Below, one piece after another: positions 48,829 through 56,644 of a DNA stretch of 64,000 nucleotides. Below the pieces are notes generated by a model. That model saw only the letters and a list, made by a program, of their open reading frames with translations. It was not told the origin of the DNA and did not search any database. The position numbers and the translations under genes are program-made. Positions within the stretch are counted from its first letter, which is position 1; each line of letters starts with the position of its first letter. This DNA is from Micromonospora cabrerizensis (GTDB taxonomy: Bacteria > Actinomycetota > Actinomycetes > Mycobacteriales > Micromonosporaceae): positions 92,918-156,917 of the forward strand of contig NZ_JAKKFI010000045.1 in the NCBI RefSeq assembly GCF_022230955.1, given 5' to 3'.

Positions 48829-49752
48829 GTGACAGAGGGTGACGCAAATCTGGTCGCACTCGCGCAGGCGGGCGACGCGGCGGCCCTCGGGGTGCTCCTG
48901 GCCCGTCACGAGGCCGAGATGCGGGCCGTCGCGCTGAGCATCCTCGGTTACGGACCGGACGCCGAGGACGCGGTGCAGGACGCCATGGTGGTGGCGCTGC
49001 GTCGCATCGCCGAGGTCCGCGACCCGGCCGCCGTCGGCCCGTGGCTGCGCGCCATCGTCCGCAACAACAGTCGGATGACGCTGCGCGGGCCCAGAGCCGT
49101 CCCGGTCGCCGAGCCGGAGTGGTTCGCCCGACCCGCCGACACACCCACCCCGGAGGAGGCGCTGGACCGGGGCGCGATGCGCGACTGGGTGTGGCACGCC
49201 ATCGGGCAGTTGTCCGAGCCGGACCGGCTGGTCACCCTGTTGCGCTACTTCAGCGACGCGTCGTCGTACGAGCAGATCGCGGCCGTGTGCGGGGTGCCGG
49301 TCGGCACCGTCCGCAGCCGCCTCAGCCACGCCCGTCGTGCGCTCGTCGGCGGCCTCCGCGCGGCGGGGAGCGCAGCGCACACCGACGTCACCGCGACGAC
49401 CGAGTCGCGGTGGCGGGAGGGCCGCGACATGATCGCGACGGCGATGGGCGGCGACTTCGACCGGGTGGTCCGCGAGAGCTGGTGGCCGGACGCCGAGATC
49501 ATCGTGCCCGGTGGCCCGCGCGGCGGTCGCGACCTGGCGATCCAGGGAATGAACGGCGACCTGACTGCGGGGGTACGCCAACGGCTGCGCAACGTGGTGG
49601 CCAGTGGCGACGTGCTGATCTGGGAGACCGACCTGATCAGCCCGCCCGACGACCCGGAGCACTGCCCACCCTCGGCGCTGTGGTTGCAGGTCCTGCGCGA
49701 GGGGCGGGTGCGCCAGCTCACGCTCTTCCACCCCGTTCCGGCGCTGGCCTGA
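48829..49752 (+). CDS. ECF-type RNA polymerase sigma factor with SnoaL-like C-terminal domain
   Basis: This 307-residue sigma factor has region 2 (LLARHEAEMRAVALSILGYG, then GPDAEDAVQDAMVVALRRI with the DAxQD-type helix), region 4 (GQLSEPDRLVTLLRYFSDAS, YEQIAAVCGVPVGTVRSRLS), and about 120 extra residues in a SnoaL-like fold (RDMIATAMGGDFDRVVRESW to VLREGRVRQLTLFHPVP). Such ECF groups are often controlled by the C-terminal domain rather than an anti-sigma factor. GTG 48829 has CGGAGGG 7 bases before it. A TAGGCT -10 element (48744-48749) lies 7 bases before in-frame GTG 48757, so a 24-residue longer form could be made from a leaderless message. Confidence 0.9.
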   Translation: MTEGDANLVALAQAGDAAALGVLLARHEAEMRAVALSILGYGPDAEDAVQDAMVVALRRIAEVRDPAAVGPWLRAIVRNNSRMTLRGPRAVPVAEPEWFARPADTPTPEEALDRGAMRDWVWHAIGQLSEPDRLVTLLRYFSDASSYEQIAAVCGVPVGTVRSRLSHARRALVGGLRAAGSAAHTDVTATTESRWREGRDMIATAMGGDFDRVVRESWWPDAEIIVPGGPRGGRDLAIQGMNGDLTAGVRQRLRNVVASGDVLIWETDLISPPDDPEHCPPSALWLQVLREGRVRQLTLFHPVPALA

Positions 49753-49864
49753 AAAACTTTCCCCACCGAGCGAACTTTTCCGTCCTCCCACGCATCTGGT
49801 CCGCGTCATGCGTCAGTTGCCGTGCCGGCGTACGCCGCACGGGTCTCGGAACGGGAGATAGTTC

Positions 49865-50749
49865 ATGGGTTCCACCAGCCACGACGTCAGCGCCCTCGCA
49901 CCGGGCGCCCACAGCTTCACCGTCGACGGCGTTCGGCAGGTCTACCACGTCGCCGGCACCGGCCCGGTGTGCGTGGCGCACTCCGGCGGCCCCGGCATCG
50001 AGTGGGCCTACCTGCGCACGCCCAGCCTGGAGGAGCACTTCACGATGGTCTACGTCGAGCCGGTCGGCACGGGCGCCTCGGGCCGCCTCGACGACCCCGC
50101 CGACTACCGTCTCGACACGTACGTCCGGTTCCTGCACGCCGTTGTCGAGCACCTCGGCGCACCCCGGGTCCACCTCCTCGGGCACTCGCACGGCGGTTTC
50201 GTCGTCCAGCGCTACGCCCTCGCACACCCGGACCGGCTCGCCGGTCTCGCCCTGTACGACACCTCACCCGTCACCGGGGCCGAGTTCTGGGCCGAGGCGA
50301 TGGCCGGTCTGGCCGCGTACCCGCAGCGGCACCCGGACCGGCCGGAGGCGGCGGCGGTTCCGGCCGCGTTCGGGCAGATCGGCGCCGCGACGGACGACGA
50401 GTCGTTGGGTGCCGCCCTGCGTGCCGCCCTCCCGGTGTACTTCGCGGACTTCTGGGGCCGAAAGGACGAGTTCGTCCCGTTCCAGGCCGCCGTACGGATC
50501 TGGTCGGCCCCGGCCGGCGCACAGGACCCCACGCCCTTCGACGTACGAGACGACCTCGGCGAGATCGCTGTGCCCGTCGTGGTGATCGTGGGGGCGTACG
50601 ACTTCATCTGCGGCCCCCGCTGGGCCGAGCAGGCGCACGCAGGCCTCAAGGACTCTCGCCTGGTCGTGCTGGAGCACAGCGGGCACTTCGGGCACATCGA
50701 GCAGCCGACGGAGTTCACCGCCGCCGTGGTGGAGCTGCTGAGCCGCTGA
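49865..50749 (+). CDS. Alpha/beta-hydrolase (proline iminopeptidase-like)
   Basis: This 294-residue alpha/beta hydrolase has HSGGPGIEWAYLRTPSLEEH as the oxyanion-hole region, VHLLGHSHGGFVVQRYALAH with Ser nucleophile in GHSHGG, VVVIVGAYDFICGPRWAEQA with Asp, and VVLEHSGHFGHIEQPTEF with His. The HGGPG-like pattern reads HSGGPG, as in proline iminopeptidase-type enzymes, but the true substrate is open. No signal peptide. ATG 49865 follows GGGAGATAGTTC. It is 112 bases after the ECF sigma gene and may be controlled by it. Its last codons form the first unit of the 25-bp tandem repeat. Confidence 0.9.
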   Translation: MGSTSHDVSALAPGAHSFTVDGVRQVYHVAGTGPVCVAHSGGPGIEWAYLRTPSLEEHFTMVYVEPVGTGASGRLDDPADYRLDTYVRFLHAVVEHLGAPRVHLLGHSHGGFVVQRYALAHPDRLAGLALYDTSPVTGAEFWAEAMAGLAAYPQRHPDRPEAAAVPAAFGQIGAATDDESLGAALRAALPVYFADFWGRKDEFVPFQAAVRIWSAPAGAQDPTPFDVRDDLGEIAVPVVVIVGAYDFICGPRWAEQAHAGLKDSRLVVLEHSGHFGHIEQPTEFTAAVVELLSR

Positions 50750-50818
50750 TCGTCGCGCGCTGCTGAGCCGCTGATCGTCGCGCGCTCCCGAGCCGCTGGT
50801 CGTCGTGCGCTCCCGAGG
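50734..50818. repeat. 25-bp tandem repeat spanning the 3' end of the hydrolase gene
   Basis: Units at 50734-50758, 50759-50783 (identical) and 50784-50808 (four mismatches) start with GCTGCTGAGCCGCTGATCG, then a partial unit at 50809-50818. The first unit includes the hydrolase codons for ELLSR and its stop codon, so two extra copies lie outside the gene. The remaining 95 bases to the DUF5709 gene contain nothing else recognised. Confidence 0.9.
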
Positions 50819-50913
50819 TCCGTTCGTCACAGCGGGCAGGCCTCGGGTCGCGCTGGCGTTGGACGGTCATAGGCTGGGCACCTTTGGTGCACCGTGACGA
50901 AGAGGAGACCGCC

Positions 50914-51375
50914 GTGAGCCAGACCGAACGGATGGATTCCGTCGACGAGTGGAACGTGGCCGAGGACGACGGGGTCCTGGACGCCTCGGACACCCTGGAC
51001 GACGACCGCGTCGGCGACCCCCTCGACACCGGCATCGTCGCCGAGGACCACTGGACGGCGGCGAACCGGTTCGGCACCACGCCGGCCGAGGAGCGGGCGG
51101 GCGAGTCCCTGGAGCAGTACCTCGCCCAGGAGGTGCCGGATGTCGACCCGTACGCCGAGGGCGGCGACGACGAGGACGAGCTGACCCGCCGGGGGTACGA
51201 CGCCGAGGCGCGCGCCGGCCGTCTCGTCGCGTACGACGAGGGCGTCCGCGAGGACGACGAGGCCGAGTCGGTGGCGTGGGACGCCGGCATCGACGCGGGT
51301 GCCGCCAGCGCGGAGGAGGCGGCGGTGCACGTGGTCGAGGACCCGGACGGCCCCGGCGACGGCCCGTTGCGCTGA
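50914..51375 (+). CDS. DUF5709-family acidic protein
   Basis: This 153-residue acidic, Asp/Glu-rich protein matches DUF5709, an actinobacterial family of unknown function. Typical segments are MDSVDEWNVAEDDGVLDASD, TLDDDRVGDPLDTGIVAEDH and ELTRRGYDAEARAGRLVAYD. It has no signal peptide or membrane helix, and is probably a soluble, intrinsically flexible protein. GTG 50914 has AGAGGAG 8 bases before it. It has its own upstream gap and is convergent with the DHA2 exporter. Confidence 0.85.
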   Translation: MSQTERMDSVDEWNVAEDDGVLDASDTLDDDRVGDPLDTGIVAEDHWTAANRFGTTPAEERAGESLEQYLAQEVPDVDPYAEGGDDEDELTRRGYDAEARAGRLVAYDEGVREDDEAESVAWDAGIDAGAASAEEAAVHVVEDPDGPGDGPLR

Positions 51376-51390
51376 CCCGAACCCGACAGC

Positions 51391-51424
51391 GCCGCGCTCA
51401 CCATCCGTGGATGGTGAGCGCGGC
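51391..51424. terminator. Perfect 16-bp palindromic bidirectional terminator
   Basis: GCCGCGCTCACCATCC (51391-51406) pairs perfectly with 51409-51424 around a GT centre. The hairpin sits between convergent genes DUF5709 (ends 51375) and the MFS exporter (ends 51436), and is symmetrical enough to stop both. Confidence 0.88.
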
Positions 51425-51435
51425 GGGCGGTGTGG

Positions 51436-53016
51436 TCAGTGGATGACGACGGGCGTCTTGACCGGCTCGCCCTGCGATTCGTCGAGCTGCGCCGGCTGAC
51501 GTCGGCGCGGCAGCAGGGCCGCCGGGATGAACGTGAGCAGGACCAGGGCGAACGCTACCCAGAACGTGTTGGCGAACGACGAGGCGGCGAAGTCGAGCCC
51601 ACGTTGGATGATCGACGGGTCCACCGGCATCTGCTGGAGCAGCTCCGGCCGCTGCTGGGAGGCGATGGCCAGCCCGGCCTCGGTGACCGGCTTGCCGCTC
51701 TCGTCCACCAGGCCGGGGATCGTCCGCGAACCGTTCAGCTCGTTGGTGAGGATCACCGACATCACGGCGGCGCCGACCGATCCGCCGATCTGCTGGAGGA
51801 TGTTGACCAGCGTGGAGCCGCGTGCCACCTCCTGAGCCTGCAACGTCCGCAACGCCGACGTCATGATCGGCATCATCGTGCCGCCCATGCCCAGACCCAT
51901 CACGAACAGCGACCCGCCGAGCAGCCAGTACGAGGTCTGCGGGTCGACCTGGGTGAAGCCGAAGAACCCGGCGACGATGAGCGCCAGCGCGAACGGCACG
52001 GTGCGCCCGATCGGCACCCGGTCGGCCAACGTGCCGGCGATCGGCATGGTGATCATCGCGCCGATGCCCTGCGGGGCCATCAGCAGACCGGCGGCCAGCG
52101 TCGTCTCGCCGCGCACCTGGAGGAAGTAGCTCGGGAACAGCAGGCCGGCGCCCATGAACGCGATGATGAACACGAACAGCGTCAGCGACGCGATGGTCAG
52201 GCTGCGGTTGCGGAACAGCCGCAGGTCGAGCAGCGGGTGCCGAGGCTTGAACGAATAGAGCACGAACGCCACCACCAGCGCGCCGCCGACGAGCATCGGG
52301 GCCCACACCTTGGCCTCCGCGAAGGTGCCCACCTCCGGCAACGACGAGACGCCATAGAGGAAGAGGGCCAGGCCCGGCGAGAGCATCAGCATACCGACGA
52401 AGTCGAACGACTCGGACGGCTCGGGGGCGTCCTTCGGCAGCGCCATCTGCGCGTAGATCAGCCCGACGACACCGATCGGCAGGTTGATCAGGAAGATCCA
52501 GTGCCAGCTCGCGGTGTCGATCAACCAGCCGCCGAGGATCGGGCCGCCGATCGGCCCGAGCAGCATCGGGATGCCGAGGACGGCCATCAGCCGGCCGATC
52601 CGGTGCGGCCCTGCCGCGCGGGTCATGATGGTCATGCCCAGCGGCATGAGCATGCCGCCGCCGAGGCCCTGAAGCACGCGGTAGCCGATCAGCTCGCCGA
52701 TCGTGTCGGCAGTGGCGCAGAGCCCCGACCCGATGGTGAACAGGGCCAGCGCCACCATGTAGAGGCGTTTGGTGCCGAACCGGTCGGCCGCCCAGCCGCT
52801 GAGCGGGATCACGGTGGCCAGGGCAAGGGTGTACGCGGTCATCGTCCACGCGACGCGGGCGTACGTCGCGTCGAACTCGCTCTGGAAGGTGGGCAGCGCC
52901 ACGCTGACCACCGTCACGTCGAGGATCGACATGATCGCGCCGAGGACGACGACGCCCGCCACCTTGAGCACCGCGGCGTCGAGTTTGTCCGCTGTCGCGA
53001 TGGATTGCTGTGTCAC
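51436..53016 (-). CDS. DHA2-type (14-helix) MFS drug/proton antiporter
   Basis: This 526-residue transporter exports drugs or metabolites using the proton gradient. Fourteen hydrophobic helices are visible with motifs AIMSILDVTVVSVALPTFQ in helix 1, LSGWAADRFGTKRLYMVALA (motif A) and VLQGLGGGMLMPLGMTIMTR (motif B), plus GPILGGWLIDTASWHWIFLI (motif C with the helix 5 region), as in EmrB/QacA-like proteins. The C-terminus is a cytoplasmic tail. GTG 53016 is chosen (CAGGAGC at about 6 bases). No neighbouring regulator or efflux partner is present, so the natural substrate is unknown. Confidence 0.94.
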   Translation of the reverse strand: MTQQSIATADKLDAAVLKVAGVVVLGAIMSILDVTVVSVALPTFQSEFDATYARVAWTMTAYTLALATVIPLSGWAADRFGTKRLYMVALALFTIGSGLCATADTIGELIGYRVLQGLGGGMLMPLGMTIMTRAAGPHRIGRLMAVLGIPMLLGPIGGPILGGWLIDTASWHWIFLINLPIGVVGLIYAQMALPKDAPEPSESFDFVGMLMLSPGLALFLYGVSSLPEVGTFAEAKVWAPMLVGGALVVAFVLYSFKPRHPLLDLRLFRNRSLTIASLTLFVFIIAFMGAGLLFPSYFLQVRGETTLAAGLLMAPQGIGAMITMPIAGTLADRVPIGRTVPFALALIVAGFFGFTQVDPQTSYWLLGGSLFVMGLGMGGTMMPIMTSALRTLQAQEVARGSTLVNILQQIGGSVGAAVMSVILTNELNGSRTIPGLVDESGKPVTEAGLAIASQQRPELLQQMPVDPSIIQRGLDFAASSFANTFWVAFALVLLTFIPAALLPRRRQPAQLDESQGEPVKTPVVIH

Positions 53017-53434
53017 GAACGCTCCTGAAGTCGATTGAGCCGGCCAATGGTGGGCGGTGGCGGCGATGCCGCGCCTACCGGGCGCGGGGCGCGACGTGCC
53101 AGGGCAGCGACGCGCGCAGGAAGACTAACTGGAGGATGTGACGATTGGCCGCCTGATTTCGTGACCGCGCGGCCCTGCATCCGAACGGCCGTGCGACTGT
53201 GGCCGGACGTCGGGGTGGCGATCAACCGGCAGAAACCGCGAACCAGGGACGGGTCGCGGTCCGGGTCAGCGCGACTAGGGCCAGGGATCGGCTGCGCGGC
53301 GACCACGCGGTCCCCATCGTGACGGTCGGCGCGTCCACCAGCGGCACAGCGGCGAGGTCGGAACGACAATCGCGCTGATCCCCAGCGCGAACAGAGCAAT
53401 TGGGTACGAGACCGCGACCGACCTGTGTGCCGGG
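53017..53434. other. Non-coding gap before the 48/56-bp repeat array
   Basis: About 418 bases after the MFS start region hold no gene with ribosome site or family similarity. Open frames here are only frame-shadow or repeat-driven. The gap probably contains the promoter of the exporter at its right end. Confidence 0.55.
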
Positions 53435-53707
53435 TCCTGGTCGCGCGTCTCCCACCGCCACGACAACTGAGCGTCAACGAGAGCAGCCGACCCTGGTCGC
53501 GCCCCTCCCACCGCCACGACAACTGAGCGTGAGTGATGGCAGCCGACCCTGGCCGCGCGCCGCGCACCGCTGAGCGTGAGTGATGGCAGCCGACCCTGGC
53601 CGCGCGCCGCGCACCGCCACGACCGCTGAGCGTAAGTCGGGCCCTGGTCGCGCGCCTCGCACCGCCACGATCGCTGAGCGTAAGTCGGGCCCTGGTCGCG
53701 CGCCTTG
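53435..53707. repeat. Tandem array of 47-56-bp repeats next to HNH nuclease gene
   Basis: Six head-to-tail copies begin with CCTGG: 53435-53490 and 53491-53546 (56 bp), 53547-53593 (47 bp), 53594-53641 and 53642-53689 (48 bp) and a partial from 53690. They share CCCTGG[TC]CGCGCGCC, CACCGCCACGA and GCTGAGCGT[GA]AGT. The 47-bp copy lacks an internal 9-bp block; the first two carry GGCAGCCGA-like ends where later ones have TCGGG. A lone relative (GACCCTGGTCGCGGGCC) occurs near 55138. The array has no spacers, so it is not a CRISPR. The 79 bases to the HNH gene stop hold nothing else recognised. Confidence 0.9.
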
Positions 53708-53786
53708 TTTGCATCGGTGGCCGCCTGAAATCAGGGCGTGCTGCGCTGGTCACTCGATCGGCCTGCTGACCGGGTGTTCGTGCTGC

Positions 53787-55037
53787 TCACGTTCGTGGGT
53801 GGTAGTGGTTGCGGCGGGGGACCTGTTCGGGGTCGAGCCAGGCCGGTGGCACGAATTCAGGGTGGCCGTCGCCTGCCAGGCGCACGGCCCAGTCGCTGTG
53901 GTGCAGGTGCCGGTGATGGTGGCCGCAGAGCAGGACGGCGTTGGTGAGGCTGGTGTCGCCGCCGTCGGCCCAGTGGTGGATGTGGTGGGCCTCGCACCAG
54001 CGCGGTGGTCGGTCGCAGCCCGGAAAGGCGCAGCCCCGGTCCCGTAGCACCAGAGCTCGCCGGAGGGCGCCGGTGATGAGTCGACGTTGCCGGCCGAGGT
54101 CAAGTGGTTGGCCGGCTCCGCTGAGGACGGCGGGAAGGATGGCGGCATCGCAGGCGAGGCGGCGCACGGCTTCGGGGGTGAGGTGCAGGCCGGTGTCGAG
54201 GACACCGCTGCCCAGTTGCCGGGTCAGCCCGTCGTAGCTGGTGGTGACGACGATCTGGGCGGGATCACCACCGTGCTCGGGCAACTCTCCGGTACGCAGG
54301 GCGAGGCGGCACACGTCGCTGAGAGCGTCGTGTCGGCGTTGGCCGGGAGAGCGCTGGTCGTCAGGCCCCGAGGGTGCGCTGAGTGGGTCGATGGCCGCGC
54401 GGAGCAGCCCGGCGGTCGCGGTGTCGAGGATGCCGGTGAGTCGCAGGCGGCCGTCGGTGAGGGTGGAGAGGGTGACGTGGCGGTCGCGGGTGGCGCGGCG
54501 GGCTTCGTCGTCCAGGGCGGCTTTGGCGGCGGCGTCGGCGATGTCGGGTGCGACGTGGTCGAGGATGCGGGTGCTGAGTTTGCGCAACAGGGTGGGGTCG
54601 AACTGCCCGGCCCACTCGACGAGCACTCCGAGGGATTTGTCAGCTGCCTCGGGACCCGCGGCGGTCTGCACGCTGTCGACCGTGTCGGCGATGACCCGGG
54701 CCTGGTCCACGGTGATGTGACCATCTGCCAGTGCGTGGCGTACGCCAGGGTTGCCGGCGTCCAGGACGGCGGCGAGGTCGACGAGGCGGCGGGCGGCCGG
54801 GATGGTGAGACGCAACCGTTCGCGAAGCCAGACCGCGGTGGAGGAGGCACCCTGCGTGGTGGCGGTGCGTCGGCCGTCGAGCTCACGGATCAGGGCCAGC
54901 TTCACCGCGGCGAGACGCTGCTCGATGCGGTGCGCGGTGTCAAGCGCGGCGATCAGCTCGCCCTCGGGCTGCGCCCAGGTGGCCGTGTCGGCGCAGGCAG
55001 CGATGGCATCCTCTGCCTGCGACAACTCCTCGACCAT
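53787..55037 (-). CDS. DUF222-HNH endonuclease (REP13E12-like family)
   Basis: This 416-residue protein has an N-terminal DUF222 helical domain (SSTAVWLRERLRLTIPAARR, LVDLAAVLDAGNPGV, ADGHITVDQARVIADTV) and a C-terminal HNH nuclease (LRDRGCAFPGCDRPPRWCEA, HHIHHWADGGDTSLTNAVLL, CGHHHRHLHH), with a CxxC-C-HH-type zinc-linked active centre. Many actinobacteria carry multiple copies, one group being the mycobacterial REP13E12 family. Its function may be nicking or a degraded mobile element. It starts at ATG 55037 with a good upstream promoter (55044-55072). Its 3' end abuts the repeat array. Confidence 0.92.
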   Translation of the reverse strand: MVEELSQAEDAIAACADTATWAQPEGELIAALDTAHRIEQRLAAVKLALIRELDGRRTATTQGASSTAVWLRERLRLTIPAARRLVDLAAVLDAGNPGVRHALADGHITVDQARVIADTVDSVQTAAGPEAADKSLGVLVEWAGQFDPTLLRKLSTRILDHVAPDIADAAAKAALDDEARRATRDRHVTLSTLTDGRLRLTGILDTATAGLLRAAIDPLSAPSGPDDQRSPGQRRHDALSDVCRLALRTGELPEHGGDPAQIVVTTSYDGLTRQLGSGVLDTGLHLTPEAVRRLACDAAILPAVLSGAGQPLDLGRQRRLITGALRRALVLRDRGCAFPGCDRPPRWCEAHHIHHWADGGDTSLTNAVLLCGHHHRHLHHSDWAVRLAGDGHPEFVPPAWLDPEQVPRRNHYHPRT

Positions 55038-55043
55038 GACCCG

Positions 55044-55072
55044 AGCCTAGAACAGGCGTACGACACTGTCAG
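55044..55072 (-). promoter_or_regulatory. Sigma-70-type promoter of the HNH gene
   Basis: On the minus strand, CTGACA (55067-55072) and TAGGCT (55044-55049) are spaced by exactly 17 bases, and the ATG lies 6 bases after the -10. This fits a housekeeping promoter with a leaderless transcript. Confidence 0.7.
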
Positions 55073-55183
55073 TCATCATGATCGATCCACCGCAGGCCCC
55101 GTCATGCCGTCGCCGACCCATGGGAGACGCCACCCGTGACCCTGGTCGCGGGCCAACGACGGGCTGCCATGCCCGGCAGAGAC

Positions 55184-55759
55184 CTAGTTGTCGCCAATGC
55201 TGGCGTCGAGGGCAGCCTGCTCCACTCGCTGGCGGTGGTCCAGCCACCACGACTCGTCCACAGAGGGCAGGTTGTCGTGCCCGGGCAGCAGCCCGGCGGC
55301 GCCGTCGATGAGTTCGCGCACGATGTCGGCGTGGCCGGCGTGCCGTTGGGTTTCCGCGATGACGTGGACCAGGACGTGGTGCAGCGTGACCGGTGCGTCA
55401 CCCCACCACGGCACGCGGCCTACCTCGTCCAGCGCGAGGGCATCGATGGTGGCGTCGGCGTGGGCGATCGCGCGCCGGTACAGGTCGACGATCTCCTCGC
55501 GGGTCTCATCCGCGCTCGCCCACATGTCGGCGTTCGTCTCCGCCCCGTCGCCGACATACGGCAGCTCCTGGTCGAACGGTCGGCCGAACACGACGCCGAA
55601 GTAGAGGATCTCCATGGCCGCCGCGTGCTTCACCAGGCCGAGCAGGTTGGTCGCGGTCGGGGTCAACGGACGCCGAATGTCGTACTCGCCGAGCCCGTCG
55701 AGCTTCCACAGCAGCGTGTCGCGGCCGCCCTTCAGGTAACTGCGCAGGTCTGCCTTCAT
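55184..55759 (-). CDS. DinB-family protein
   Basis: This 191-residue protein is a four-helix DinB/YfiT-like protein: ADLRSYLKGGRDTLLWKLDG, TNLLGLVKHAAAMEILYFG (first His ligand), VTLHHVLVHVIAETQRHAGH (two further His ligands) and VEQAALDAS. These place metal-binding His residues in helices 2 and 4. The family includes metal-dependent transferases such as bacillithiol or mycothiol S-transferases, so a detoxification role with mycothiol is a reasonable guess. ATG 55759 is chosen because it begins the first helix; an upstream Met exists at 55837 but lies in a non-family segment. Confidence 0.82.
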   Translation of the reverse strand: MKADLRSYLKGGRDTLLWKLDGLGEYDIRRPLTPTATNLLGLVKHAAAMEILYFGVVFGRPFDQELPYVGDGAETNADMWASADETREEIVDLYRRAIAHADATIDALALDEVGRVPWWGDAPVTLHHVLVHVIAETQRHAGHADIVRELIDGAAGLLPGHDNLPSVDESWWLDHRQRVEQAALDASIGDN

Positions 55760-55837
55760 CGCGGCACTATGGCATCCGGTCGGGTGTCGGCGCCGCCCCA
55801 AACGATCGCGGACCTCACGGTCGGGAGGACAGCACAC

Positions 55838-56641
55838 CTAGACGGTGACCACCGGCACGGCGGCGGTCAGCGCCCAGTCGTGCCCGATGTCGGCGGCGGC
55901 GCGCAGCAGCCTCGGCAGATGCTCTTCCCGCAGGGTCTCCAGCGAGGTCTCGGCCGCGTGCACGGTCACGTTGATGGCGGCGACGACACGCCCGTCGCCG
56001 TCGCGTACGCCGGTGGCGACGGACCGGATTCCCGGGGCCAGGTCCTGGTCGGCGAGGGCCCAGCCCTTCGCCCGCACCTCCCGCAGCACGGCGTCGAGGT
56101 CGCCGGGTGAGGGCTGCCAGCGTGGCGTGATGCCGGAGCGGGTCGGCTCGGCGAGCACGGCGGTCAGGGTCTCCGGTGGCAGCGCCGCGAGCAGCACCTT
56201 GCCCATCGAGGTCGCCGGGGCCGGGAAGCGGGTGCCGATGGTGACGCCGAGCGTCACGATCTTCGGGACGGCCACCCGGGCGACGTAGACGATGTCGCTG
56301 CCGTCCAGCTGGGCCATCGAGGTCGACTCGTTGGTCTGCGCGACCAGCTTCTCCATGTGCGGGCGGGCCACGTCCCACATGTTCAGCGCGTTGACGTACG
56401 CCATCCCCAGTTCCAGGACGCGCGGGGTGAGGGTGTGGCCACGGCCGACCGCGCGGACGTAGCCCAGCGATTCGAGCGTGATGAGGATGCGTCGGACGGT
56501 GGGCCGGGCGAGGCCGGTGGCGGCGGCGATCTCGCTGAGCGTCATCGACGGGCAGGCCGGACGGAAGGAGCGCAGGACGTCGAGGCCACGGGCGAGAGCC
56601 TCGATGAAGTCGGGCCCGGCGCCCCTTCCGTTGTCACTCAT
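55838..56641 (-). CDS. IclR-family transcriptional regulator (PcaR/PcaU-like)
   Basis: This 267-residue regulator has the N-terminal winged helix (EALARGLDVLRSFRPACPSM, LSEIAAATGLARPTVRRILI, residues 13-70) and the C-terminal effector-binding domain (about 85-260; AQLDGSDIVYVARVAVPK, VGTRFPAPATSMGKVLLAAL, GWALADQDLAPGIRSVATGV and VVAAINVTVHAAE). It is similar to PcaR/PcaU-type regulators of aromatic catabolism, which bind intermediates of the beta-ketoadipate pathway. It lies right after (3 bases from) the amidohydrolase stop and is probably co-transcribed with it. It likely controls the divergent promoter at 58156-58280. Confidence 0.93.
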   Translation of the reverse strand: MSDNGRGAGPDFIEALARGLDVLRSFRPACPSMTLSEIAAATGLARPTVRRILITLESLGYVRAVGRGHTLTPRVLELGMAYVNALNMWDVARPHMEKLVAQTNESTSMAQLDGSDIVYVARVAVPKIVTLGVTIGTRFPAPATSMGKVLLAALPPETLTAVLAEPTRSGITPRWQPSPGDLDAVLREVRAKGWALADQDLAPGIRSVATGVRDGDGRVVAAINVTVHAAETSLETLREEHLPRLLRAAADIGHDWALTAAVPVVTV

Positions 56642-56644
56642 GAC

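Noticed and set aside
53435..53707. CRISPR array
   Set aside because: Repeats are contiguous, of variable length and without unique spacers; no cas genes nearby.
53013..53753. 246-aa minus-strand ORF through the repeat region
   Set aside because: Its repetitive translation comes from the DNA repeats; no ribosome site or family.
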